Origin: Glycomyces luteolus
GTDB taxonomy: Bacteria; Actinomycetota; Actinomycetes; Mycobacteriales; Micromonosporaceae
Length of the DNA: 64,000 nt
Assembly (NCBI RefSeq): GCF_027622875.1
Contig: NZ_JAPZVP010000005.1
Location: forward strand, 62,001-126,000
Direction of reading: 5' to 3'
Below, piece by piece: positions 26,910-34,495 of this stretch. How positions within the stretch are numbered: position 1 is the stretch's first letter; every line of letters starts with the position of its first letter. The position numbers and the translations under genes are program-made. A model generated the notes under the pieces. It had not been told where the DNA came from. It was given only the letters and a program-made list of their open reading frames with translations, and did not search any database.

Positions 26910-26997
26910 GAGTGTCTCCATAAGGTACTAGGCAGCACGGGAGGGCTGGGTGTGGCTGATGAGGGCTGGTCCCTCGTGACTCCGTTCGGGGAGCGGT

Positions 26998-27915
26998 TCA
27001 CGCGGCGGGCTGGGCTTCGAGTTCGGCGAAGATCTCGTCCAGCGTGGCCGGTCCGGCGCGCAGGTCGCCGAGGTCGACACCGGCGCGGGCGGCCCAGTCG
27101 AGGAGGCGGTGCAGGTCCGCCTGCAGTTCGGTGGTGCGGATCGTCAACCGCCCGTCGGCCACGGCGGTACGGCCCGCGAGCGCCGGCAGGTCCAGCGGAT
27201 CGAACGGCTTGGGGCTTACCGTGATCCGGGCCTCGTGGGCGCCGGTGATCTCCTCGACCGTGCCGAACCGGGCGATACGGCCCCGGTCCATGATCGCCAC
27301 ATGATCGGCGAGTTCCGCGGCCTCGTCCAGGTAGTGGGTGGTCAGCAGCACCGCCGTCCCGCGATCGGTGAGCTCGCGCAGCAGCGCCCAGGTGCGCCGC
27401 CGCGACGCCGGGTCCAGGCCCGTGGTCGGCTCGTCCGCGAACAGCACCACCGGATCCGTCGCCAGCGCCAGCGCCAGGTCGAGGCGCCGCCGCTCGCCGC
27501 CCGAGAGCGCGCCGACGCGGACGCCCGCCCGGTGGGAGAGGTCCACGCGGCCGATCAGCTCCCCGCGTGAGGGCAGGCGGTGCAGGTCGGTCCACAGGCG
27601 GAGCGTCTCGGCCGCGGTGAGGTCGTCGGCGAAGCCGGTCTCCTGGCCGATGACGGCGACGCGCCCGGCCAGGTCGCGGCGGTGCCGGTACGGGTCGAGC
27701 CCGCGGACGCGGACGATGCCCGCGGCGGGTCGGCGCAGTCCCACCGCGGTCTCGACGGTCGTGGTCTTCCCGGCGCCGTTGGTGCCGAGGAGCGCGAAGA
27801 GCTCACCGGGGGCGATGGTGAAGGAGACGCCGTCGACGGCGGTGAAGGAGCCGTAGCGGCAGGCGAGGTCGCGGACCTCGACGGCGGGCCGGTCTTCGTG
27901 GGGGGTCGCGTTCAT
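26998..27915 (-). CDS. ABC exporter ATPase, daunorubicin-resistance type
   Basis: 305-aa nucleotide-binding subunit: Walker A LLGTNGAGKTTTVE, signature LSGGERRRLDLALAL, Walker B VVLFADEPTTGLDPASR and H-loop LLTTHYLDEAAELADH. The C-terminal extension resembles DrrA/CcmA-type exporters. It partners the ABC-2 permease downstream. Start ATG 27915 has AGGA 9 nt upstream. Likely role: export of a drug, lipid or peptide under control of the divergent DesKR-like pair. Confidence 0.92.
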   Translation of the reverse strand: MNATPHEDRPAVEVRDLACRYGSFTAVDGVSFTIAPGELFALLGTNGAGKTTTVETAVGLRRPAAGIVRVRGLDPYRHRRDLAGRVAVIGQETGFADDLTAAETLRLWTDLHRLPSRGELIGRVDLSHRAGVRVGALSGGERRRLDLALALATDPVVLFADEPTTGLDPASRRRTWALLRELTDRGTAVLLTTHYLDEAAELADHVAIMDRGRIARFGTVEEITGAHEARITVSPKPFDPLDLPALAGRTAVADGRLTIRTTELQADLHRLLDWAARAGVDLGDLRAGPATLDEIFAELEAQPAA

Positions 27916-28037
27916 GGGTTCAATCCTGCGGGTTCCCAAGGGCCGCAGGTAGTGCCGGAACCGCATCGGTCGAGGTGACGGACGTGTGGGGGCGGTCTGA
28001 CAAATGTCATCCGGGGCCGGGGTGGTTGAATCTCCCG

Positions 28038-29270
28038 GTGCCCCCAGAAACTGAGTCCTCCGCGCGGAATCTGCGCCGCCTGCGCACGTACACGTTCTTC
28101 ACCGTGATCGGCACCGGGCCGACGGTGCTGCTCCTCGCGGCGTTCTCGCTCGCCGGATCCGGGCTCGGGGGCACCGAGCTGGCGCTTGCGGGCGGCGCCG
28201 CGACGGTCTCGGTGGTGCTGTGCACGGCCGCGCTGTCGCTCCACTGGCACGGGCAGGGTCCGTGGCGGCGGAAGATCTTCTGGTCGGCGGCGCTCGTGGC
28301 GCTGGTGCTCGGTGCCGCGGTCGAGGCGCGGGCGGGCCAGATCGAGGGCATGTGGGCGGCGCCCGCGGGTCTGCTTGTCGCGGAGTTCGCGCTGTGGTTC
28401 AAGCCGGGGAAGCGGGCGCGGGCGCTGCTCCTGGGTTGCGCGGTCGTGCTGGGCGCGGTGATCGCGTTCGCGCAGCTGGGCTGGTTCTCGCCAGGAGCAG
28501 TGATCGTGTCGATCCTGATGGTGCCCACCATGAGCACGGCCGTCGTCTGCCAGTTGTGGCACTACCAGGTGGCGCAGGAGCTCGAGCGGGCGCGCGGCCT
28601 CGCGGCGGAGCTCGCCGTCGCCGAGGAGCGGCTGCGGTTCGCAGGCGAACTGCACGACGTGCAGGGCGGGAACCTGCAGGCGATCACGTTGAAGGCGCAG
28701 GTCGCGCGGCGGCTCGTGCAGGTCGACCCCGAGCGGGCCGAGGCCGAGATGCGGGCCGTCGAACAGCTCGCCCGGGCGGCGCTCAAGGACGCGCGGGAGG
28801 TCGTGGGCGGATACCGGAAGGTCGCACTCGCCGACGAGATCGACTCGGCTGCAAGGATTCTCAAATCGGCGGGCGTGCAGGCCACGGTGCCCGACGCGGC
28901 GCCGTCGCTCGACGAGGACACCGAGAAGCTGCTCGGGCTCCTGGTGCGCGAGGCGACCACGAACCTCATCCGGCACGCGGACCCGACCGCCGCCGACATG
29001 TCCATCGTGGAGGTCGACGCCGAGGTCACGGTCACGGTGACCAACAACGGGGCGCCCGAGCCCGGCGGGAACGGCAACGGCCTCGCGATGCTCCGTGACC
29101 GGTTCGCCGAAGCGGGCGGGACCGTCGAGCACACCCACGACGGCGACCGGTTCGTCCTCAAGGGAACCGTGCCGAAACCGCAGGTGCCGCCGCAGCCGCA
29201 GCGCCAGGCGGCGAAGCCGAGACGGGGGACGCCGGTGCGGCGGATCGCCCGCAAGCGGACGCGGCGATGA
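28038..29270 (+). CDS. DesK/NarL-class sensor histidine kinase
   Basis: 410-aa sensor: four to six N-terminal hydrophobic segments (to ~175), a HisKA_3 dimerisation box with the phospho-acceptor His in FAGELHDVQGGNLQAITLK, and an HATPase_c domain (REATTNLIRH; GNGNGLAMLRDRF). GTG 28038 is preferred: the protein core begins here and a TTGAAT box lies 6 nt before it, so the message may be leaderless. GTG 27975 in frame is the alternative. The gene overlaps the regulator by 4 nt, so they are translationally coupled. Confidence 0.88.
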   Translation: MPPETESSARNLRRLRTYTFFTVIGTGPTVLLLAAFSLAGSGLGGTELALAGGAATVSVVLCTAALSLHWHGQGPWRRKIFWSAALVALVLGAAVEARAGQIEGMWAAPAGLLVAEFALWFKPGKRARALLLGCAVVLGAVIAFAQLGWFSPGAVIVSILMVPTMSTAVVCQLWHYQVAQELERARGLAAELAVAEERLRFAGELHDVQGGNLQAITLKAQVARRLVQVDPERAEAEMRAVEQLARAALKDAREVVGGYRKVALADEIDSAARILKSAGVQATVPDAAPSLDEDTEKLLGLLVREATTNLIRHADPTAADMSIVEVDAEVTVTVTNNGAPEPGGNGNGLAMLRDRFAEAGGTVEHTHDGDRFVLKGTVPKPQVPPQPQRQAAKPRRGTPVRRIARKRTRR

Positions 29271-29872
29271 TCCGGCTCCTGGTCGCCGACGACGAGACGC
29301 TGGTGCGCGAGGCGCTGGCCGTGCTCCTCGGGCTCGAAACCGACATCACCGTGATCGCCCAGGCCGACAACGGGGCCGACGCGGTGGTGCTCGCCGACTC
29401 CCGGCTCCCCGACATCGCGGTCCTCGATCTGGAGATGCCGCCGCAGGACGGACTCTGGGCCGCGATGCGCATCCGCGAGAACAACCCCGGCGTCAAGGTC
29501 ATGCTCGTGACCCGGCACGCGCGCCCCGGCGTGCTGCGCCGGGCCCTCGCCGCCGGCGTCTCGGGTTTCGTCCCCAAGACCACCCCGGCCGAGCGGCTCG
29601 CGCAGATCATCCGCGACATCAGTCAGGGCCGCCGCTACATCGACCCGGAGATCGCCGCGACGGCCCTCACCGAGGACCGCTCGCCCCTGACCGAACGGGA
29701 GCTCGACCTGCTCCGCGCGACCAGGGGCGGCGGCACGATCGAGGAGATCGCCGCCCAGCTCCACCTCGCGCCGGGCACCGTGCGGAACTACCTGTCGACC
29801 GCGATGCGCAAGCTGGACAAGAAGACCCGCCACGCCGCCGCCCAGCACGCCTGGGAGCAGGGCTGGATCTAG
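29267..29872 (+). CDS. LuxR/NarL-family response regulator
   Basis: 201-aa regulator: receiver domain with acidic pocket VADDE, phospho-acceptor D54 (AVLDLEMPPQDG) and conserved Lys in VPKTT; C-terminal LuxR HTH (LTERELDLLRATRGGGTIEEIAAQLHLAPGTVRNYLSTAMRKL). Partner of the kinase immediately upstream. DesR-like systems of this arrangement usually control an adjacent ABC exporter, here the divergent 26184-27915 pair. Confidence 0.92.
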   Translation: MIRLLVADDETLVREALAVLLGLETDITVIAQADNGADAVVLADSRLPDIAVLDLEMPPQDGLWAAMRIRENNPGVKVMLVTRHARPGVLRRALAAGVSGFVPKTTPAERLAQIIRDISQGRRYIDPEIAATALTEDRSPLTERELDLLRATRGGGTIEEIAAQLHLAPGTVRNYLSTAMRKLDKKTRHAAAQHAWEQGWI

Positions 29873-29917
29873 AGCGTGTTTGAGAAGCCCCGGCGGGGTT
29901 TCGCAAACACGCTCTAG
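29869..29917. terminator. Symmetric bidirectional terminator including both stop codons
   Basis: CTAGAGCGTGTTTG (29869-29882) and CAAACACGCTCTAG (29904-29917) are perfect 14-bp arms; a second GC-rich stem (GCCCC-GG-CGGGG) lies inside. The TAG stops of the two convergent genes are part of the outer arms. Confidence 0.85.
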
Positions 29918-30744
29918 CCGATCGTGAACGACTCCAGGTGGTCGAGGAGCACGAACTCGGAGTCGGGGCTGTACTGGGCCACCTTCTCCCCCAATGCCGC
30001 GCCGCCGAAGAGGTCCACGGCCGGTTCGGTCAGCGGTTCCTCGTAGTCGTCCCAGTGCGTCGGGATCACGTACGGGGGGCTGCCGACCGCGGCGAACAGC
30101 CGCTCCTCGTAGTCCGGGTAGTTCGGGTTGGGGCCCTGCATGAACAGGACGGTGGGCCGGATGCCCGCGATCTCCCGCTCATGGAACGACGGCACCGCGT
30201 TGAAGTAGAGCGAGACGCCGCCGAACGTCACGAGGTAGGCGAGGCTGCCGCCCTCCACCAGGTCCTTGATCACCGCGGGCCGGTCCGGGGCCTCGCCCGG
30301 GCGCGTGCCCGGGAACAGCAGGCTCTTGTGCTTCCCGGTGACGCCGTGCGAGGAGCGGAAGACCTCCACTGTGTAGTCCTCGAACTGATACAGCTCACCG
30401 CCGCCCACCTGCGCCAGCTGCCCCGCCGGGGTGCCCATGGCGCGCAGCAGGTTCAGGTGCGTCTCGGTGCCGAGGACCGTGGCGCCGGTCTTCTCGGCGA
30501 CGTACGGGACGTCCGCGATGTGGTCGAAGTGGGCGTGCGTGATGAGGATCGAGTCGGCGGCGCCGATGTGCTCGTCGACCGCGGCCTCGTCGATCGCGAT
30601 CGGCGTCTCCGGGTTGAACTGGCCCGGTTTGGTCGCACCGGTGTAGGTGCGCGACACGTACGGGTCGACGAGCACGGTGGCGCCGTTCCCCGTGACCTCC
30701 CAGGCGTTCGTGCCCAGCCAGCGGACGTGGACCTCAGAAGTCAT
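29914..30744 (-). CDS. MBL-fold metallo-hydrolase, cytoplasmic copy
   Basis: 276-aa metallo-beta-lactamase-fold protein with the metal-binding motif ILITHAHFDHIADVPY and later His (FRSSHGVTGKHK; IPTHWDDY). The chain begins with VRWLGTNAWEVTG, without a leader, so it is intracellular. It is closely similar to the exported copy encoded just upstream, with which it overlaps by 11 nt. The UlaG/RomA-like architecture suggests hydrolysis of a lactone, phosphodiester or similar bond, but the substrate is unknown. Confidence 0.85.
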   Translation of the reverse strand: MTSEVHVRWLGTNAWEVTGNGATVLVDPYVSRTYTGATKPGQFNPETPIAIDEAAVDEHIGAADSILITHAHFDHIADVPYVAEKTGATVLGTETHLNLLRAMGTPAGQLAQVGGGELYQFEDYTVEVFRSSHGVTGKHKSLLFPGTRPGEAPDRPAVIKDLVEGGSLAYLVTFGGVSLYFNAVPSFHEREIAGIRPTVLFMQGPNPNYPDYEERLFAAVGSPPYVIPTHWDDYEEPLTEPAVDLFGGAALGEKVAQYSPDSEFVLLDHLESFTIG

Positions 30745-31696
30745 GGCTCTCCAAGTGGTCGATGAGCAGGAACTCCGAATCGGGGCTCGCGGCCGCTACC
30801 CGCTCGCGCAGCGCCTCCACATTGCCCCCCGCGACGGCCGGCTCGGTGAGCGGCTTGTCGAAGTCGTCCCAGTGGGTCGCGATCACATACGGCGGGAAGC
30901 CCGTGGCCTCCAGCAGCCGTTCCACGTACCCGGGCGTGTGCCCGCCGCCGGGCTGCACGAACACCGCCGTGGGACGCAGGTGCGCGATCTCGTGCTCGTG
31001 GAAGTTCGCCGAGCCGGCGTTGAAGAACGAGACGCCGCCGAAGTCGATCAGGTAGGTGAGGCTGCCGCCCTCGATGAGGTGCTTGATCTTCTTGGGGCGC
31101 TTGGGGACCTGGCCGGGCCGGGTGCCGCCGAACAGGATCTGCTTGTGCTCGCCGCTGGCCGAGTGCGAGGACCGGAAGACCTCCACCGTGTAGCCGTCGA
31201 ACTGGTACAGCTCGCCACCGAGGACCTGCGAGAGCTGGGCCTCCGGGGCGTCCATGGCCCGCAGCAGGTTCAGGTGCGTCTCGGTGCCGAGCACCGTCGC
31301 GCCCGTGCGCGCCGCGAGGTACGGGACGTCGGCGATGTGGTCCCAGTGGCCGTGGGTGACGAGGATCGTGTCGGCCTTCGGCAAGTGCTCGTCGATCACG
31401 TCCTCGTGGACCTCGATCTCGGTCTCCGGATCAGCCCCTTCGGAGGTGTAAGCCCCCGTGGGGAAGCGGCTCACCCACGGGTCGATGAGGACCGTGGCCG
31501 CCTCGGTCGTGAACTCCCAGGCGTTCGTGCCGAGCCAGCGCAGCCGCACCGCGGGAGCGGTCGCGTCGTCGGTCTGGGCGGCGGCGATGCCGCCCGCGGT
31601 GGCGGTGGCCGCGAGCGCGGCGGCGCCGGTGCCCATGAGCAGGCCGCGGCGGCGGATCGGTGGCGTGTGGTCGATGGCTGTGGTCATGGGTGACAT
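30734..31696 (-). CDS. MBL-fold metallo-hydrolase, Tat-exported copy
   Basis: 320-aa paralogue of the downstream protein with an added N-terminal Tat-type leader (PIRRRGLLMGTGAAALAATATAGGIAAAQ). Metal site: ILVTHGHWDHIADVPY; later His residues FRSSHSASGEHK and IATHWDDF. The pair shares nearly every motif block (VRLRWLGTNAWEFT; TVLGTETHLNLLRAM). ATG 31696 is used; ATG 31687 is also possible. Divergent from a LysR-type gene across a perfect 10-bp dyad, which probably controls it. Confidence 0.85.
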   Translation of the reverse strand: MSPMTTAIDHTPPIRRRGLLMGTGAAALAATATAGGIAAAQTDDATAPAVRLRWLGTNAWEFTTEAATVLIDPWVSRFPTGAYTSEGADPETEIEVHEDVIDEHLPKADTILVTHGHWDHIADVPYLAARTGATVLGTETHLNLLRAMDAPEAQLSQVLGGELYQFDGYTVEVFRSSHSASGEHKQILFGGTRPGQVPKRPKKIKHLIEGGSLTYLIDFGGVSFFNAGSANFHEHEIAHLRPTAVFVQPGGGHTPGYVERLLEATGFPPYVIATHWDDFDKPLTEPAVAGGNVEALRERVAAASPDSEFLLIDHLESHDF

Positions 31697-31723
31697 TCAA
31701 GCCGCCGTGTCCCCTACCGTCCA

Positions 31724-31761
31724 ATATCAACGCGCCTATGGGCCGATACGGGCGTTGATAT
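31724..31761. promoter_or_regulatory. LysR-type operator dyad
   Basis: ATATCAACGC (31724-31733) and GCGTTGATAT (31752-31761) are perfect 10-bp arms with 18 bp between them, in the 74-bp gap between the divergent MBL and LysR genes. The inner ATC/GAT pairs fit LysR-type recognition. Confidence 0.7.
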
Positions 31762-31770
31762 CGTTGCCGC

Positions 31771-32079
31771 GTGGACATCATGCGGCACTTGGAGTGTTTC
31801 CTGGCGGTAGGTGAAGAACGTCACTTCGGGCGGGCCGCCGAGCGTCTCGGCATGGAGCAGCCGCCGTTGAGCCAGCGCATCCGGCGCCTCGAAAAGGAGC
31901 TCGGCGCGGACCTGTTCGACCGCAGCGGCGGGCAGGTCCACCTGACGCCCGCAGGGCATGTGCTCATGCGGGAGGCGCCGGAGCTGCTGCGCGCGCATCA
32001 GCGGATGCGGACGCTGGTGAGCCGGGCGGCCGCCACGGATCGGGCGGATCCGCCGCGGCCGTGGTCGTCGATCTACTGA
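31771..32079 (+). CDS. LysR-type regulator lacking the effector domain
   Basis: 102-aa protein that contains only the N-terminal LysR winged HTH (HLECFLAVGEERHFGRAAERLGMEQPPLSQRIRRLEKELGADLFDRSGGQVHLTPAG) and its linker helix; family members are normally ~300 aa with a periplasmic-binding-like effector domain. The chain ends ATDRADPPRPWSSIY at 32079, overlapping the 3' end of the convergent serine hydrolase gene by 7 bp. It may be a truncated remnant or a working mini-regulator, since its operator dyad is intact. Confidence 0.8.
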   Translation: MDIMRHLECFLAVGEERHFGRAAERLGMEQPPLSQRIRRLEKELGADLFDRSGGQVHLTPAGHVLMREAPELLRAHQRMRTLVSRAAATDRADPPRPWSSIY

Positions 32080-32930
32080 CCGAGCGCCTCGGTGAGGGCG
32101 AGGGCGGCCCGGCTCATGGCGAGTTCGACTTCGCGGAAGTTGCCGCGGGTGACCTGCGCGAACACGGCGATGGCGTGGCGGCGGCCGTCGGGCCACTCCC
32201 AGACGGCGACCTCGTTGAGCCAGCCGGGGAGTGAACCGGAGCGGCCGAAGGGCTTGACTTCGCTGGGGGCGAGGCGGGAGAGGCGGCCGCCGGTCAGCTG
32301 GCGGCCCATCCAGTGCCGCAGGTCGGCGGCGACCGGCGCGGGGCCGTTCCAGACGTGCCGCAGGAACGCGGTCATGTCGGCGGGTGTGGACGCGTTGGTG
32401 CGCATCGGGTCCCAGGCGCTGGTGGCACGCAGTTCCGCGGTGGTGACCGCGCCGCTCTGGAGGACGTGGGCGAGCGCTTCAAGGTCGGCGATGTCGAGGT
32501 CGCGGGCGACCTCTTCGAGGATGACGCGCGGCGAGCCGAGCAGGCGGGTGTGCTTGAGGCCGAGCCGGGCGGGGAGGCTGCGGAGGGCGCCCGCGCCCAT
32601 GTGCTTGACGACGAGGTCGGCGGCGGAGTTGTCGGAGACCTCCATCATGAGCGACGCGAGGTCCCACACGGCGATCTGCGAGTCGTAGCGGAACCCGGCG
32701 ACGCCGGTGCCGCCGAGCCGGTCGGCGGCGGTGACCCGGATCGGGGCGGCGGGGTCGATCAGGCCCGCTTCGACCTGGCACCGGAACTCCCAGGCGATGA
32801 AGAGCTTCACGACGGACACGAGGATCACCGGGTCGGTCTCGCGGACGCCGAGGCCGCGGCCGTCCGAGAGGTCGCGGATGTGGGCGGATACGTTGGCGCC
32901 CAAGGGCGCGAAGAAGCGGTCGAGGTCCAT
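32073..32930 (-). CDS. Class A beta-lactamase-like serine hydrolase
   Basis: 285-aa protein of the penicillin-binding/serine beta-lactamase superfamily. The SxxK motif is S-V-V-K (LVSVVKLFIAWEF, about residue 38), the SDN motif is intact (EVSDNSAADLVVKHMG) and the KTG box is altered to RSGS (VKPFGRSGSLPGWLNEVAVWE). AGGAG precedes ATG 32930 and no signal peptide is visible, which is odd for a resistance beta-lactamase; a cytosolic esterase or peptidase role is possible. Confidence 0.8.
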   Translation of the reverse strand: MDLDRFFAPLGANVSAHIRDLSDGRGLGVRETDPVILVSVVKLFIAWEFRCQVEAGLIDPAAPIRVTAADRLGGTGVAGFRYDSQIAVWDLASLMMEVSDNSAADLVVKHMGAGALRSLPARLGLKHTRLLGSPRVILEEVARDLDIADLEALAHVLQSGAVTTAELRATSAWDPMRTNASTPADMTAFLRHVWNGPAPVAADLRHWMGRQLTGGRLSRLAPSEVKPFGRSGSLPGWLNEVAVWEWPDGRRHAIAVFAQVTRGNFREVELAMSRAALALTEALGQ

Positions 32931-33104
32931 GGGGCTCCTGGTGGCGCGGTCACGGGCCGCGGTTCGGGAGGTCGACGACACCGGGGCCGTCGAAGACGGC
33001 GGCGCCGATCGAGCGGCCCGGCTGCCGCGGGGCACTGAGACTCTCACGGGATCCGCCCCGGTCTGCACCGGCGGGATCGTCGCTGTGATCGTGCCCCTCC
33101 GGGC

Positions 33105-33908
33105 TCAGACGCCTTGCGGATCTTCACCAGATCGTGTCGCAGGCTTGAGGACGGCCAGGTATTCGTAGTGGTCCCTGAGCCAGGCCGCGTCGCCGGTGTG
33201 GTCGGCGGCGAGATCGACCGGTTCGCCTCCGGCCAGGACGCCTGCGAGGGCGAGCCCGGTGCCTTCGAGGAGCAGCCGCAGGTCCGCCGGGCTGTAGCAG
33301 CGCAGGCGCTGGGTGATCCGGCGTTCGGGCTCGGCGGCGTCCCACCAGGTGTCGACGGCGGTGGAAGTGACCGGGTCGAAGACGGTCTCCTGCTGGAGTT
33401 CGTGATGGTAGCCGCGCCCGGGGTTCGCCTGCAGCAGTTCGGTCTCGCCGTGCCAACTGGCCCAGACCAGCGGATTGAACACGTCCACCAGCGCGGTCCC
33501 GTCGGGTTCGAGCCATGCGGCGATCCGGCGCAGCAGGCGGCGCTGGTCGGCGTCCGAGCCGATCCCGAAGCCGTTCCAGTAGGTGACGGTGTCGAAGCGG
33601 TCGCGGAGGTCGACGGTGTAGAAGTCGCCGCGCACGATCCGCAGGCGCTCGGGTCCGAGCCGCTCCAGGTGGGCTTTGGCGTGATCGGCGCGGTCGGTGA
33701 GTTCGACGCCGACGACCCGGTGCCCGGCCTCGGCGAAGGCGGCGGACGTGCTGCCGTAACCGCAGCCGAGTTCGAGGACGCGCCTCGGATCCGGGCCGCA
33801 CACGCGGTGCAGCAGTTCGACGCGGCCGCGATCGCGGTCGCCGACGCCCGATTCGGCCTCGGCCCACCAGCGGCCGGTGCGGGAGTAGAAGTCCTCGACC
33901 CAGTCCAT
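33105..33908 (-). CDS. SAM-dependent class I methyltransferase
   Basis: 267-aa methyltransferase with SAM-binding motif I VLELGCGYGSTSAAFAEAGHRVVGVEL near residue 45 and a post-motif region FDTVTYWNGFGIGSD. The acceptor is unknown. A -10-like TAGGCT lies 6 nt before the ATG, suggesting a leaderless message. Single gene by context. Confidence 0.85.
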   Translation of the reverse strand: MDWVEDFYSRTGRWWAEAESGVGDRDRGRVELLHRVCGPDPRRVLELGCGYGSTSAAFAEAGHRVVGVELTDRADHAKAHLERLGPERLRIVRGDFYTVDLRDRFDTVTYWNGFGIGSDADQRRLLRRIAAWLEPDGTALVDVFNPLVWASWHGETELLQANPGRGYHHELQQETVFDPVTSTAVDTWWDAAEPERRITQRLRCYSPADLRLLLEGTGLALAGVLAGGEPVDLAADHTGDAAWLRDHYEYLAVLKPATRSGEDPQGV

Positions 33909-33983
33909 GCAGTGAGCCTAGGGAATCGGAGGCGCCGGGGCAATGGCGTATCGGCGGGAGGCGGCCTCACTATGCTGGCGGTC

Positions 33984-34307
33984 ATGGAGGAGCATCCGCT
34001 GGTCCGGGAGGTCTATCCCGAACTCGTCGCCGAGCTCGCCCGCCTCTTGGAGGCCGAGGGCGAGCGGTACCTGGCGATCCTGGCGCACGACCTCCGGCTC
34101 GTCGCCGAATGCGAGTGCAAGGACGACTTCTGCCAGAGCATCCGCACCGCTGAACACCCCGAGGGGGCTCCGTACGGGCCGGGGCACCGGAATGTCCTCC
34201 TCGATCCGGAGGAGGGCATGCTCGTTCTCGACGTCCTCGACGAGCGGATCGTCTACGTGGAGATCCTGTTCCGCCCGCCCATGGCCCGCCGGGACGTCAG
34301 CGGATGA
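33984..34307 (+). CDS. Conserved small protein of unknown function
   Basis: 107-aa acidic protein, not recognised to a named family. It begins MEEHPLVREVYPELVAELARLL and carries a Cys-rich patch VAECECKDDFCQSI followed by a beta-rich end (MLVLDVLDERIVYVEILF). The CEC-x4-FC patch could bind a metal. ATG 33984 is preferred since TATGCT (33971-33976) lies 7 nt upstream, suggesting a leaderless transcript; ATG 33972 is inside that box. Confidence 0.7.
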   Translation: MEEHPLVREVYPELVAELARLLEAEGERYLAILAHDLRLVAECECKDDFCQSIRTAEHPEGAPYGPGHRNVLLDPEEGMLVLDVLDERIVYVEILFRPPMARRDVSG

Positions 34308-34440
34308 GCAGCGTCTCGAGGTGGGCCCGGGGCTCATCGGCGACGTCGGGGTATTAGAGCCACCGCACTTGGAGGCCGTCCCCGAGCGCGACGCAGACCG
34401 CCTCGAGCCGCGACCGACCCGGTTTTTCACCTTCGGTCAC
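34297..34440 (-). pseudogene. Remnant of a TetR-family C-terminal domain
   Basis: Reading the minus strand from GTG 34440 gives 28 residues ending EAVCVALGDGLQVRWL, then a TAA (34354-34356), then YPDVADEPRAHLETLLIR and a stop at 34297. The joined text matches the end of TetR-type regulators (the ALVDGLxxQWLLxPD-x-AHLxxLL region). There is no HTH upstream, so this looks like the decayed tail of a lost gene. It overlaps the end of the Cys-patch gene by 11 bp. Confidence 0.5.
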
Positions 34441-34457
34441 GGCCTGTCGTATCCCTT

Positions 34458-34492
34458 GGGACGGCGGGCTTCCACGCGGACCCCGCCGTCCC
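34458..34492 (-). terminator. Terminator after subtilase gene
   Basis: GGGACGGCGGG / CCCGCCGTCCC: perfect 11-bp arms and a 13-nt loop, 3 nt after the end of the subtilase gene on the minus strand. Confidence 0.7.
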
Positions 34493-34495
34493 GCC

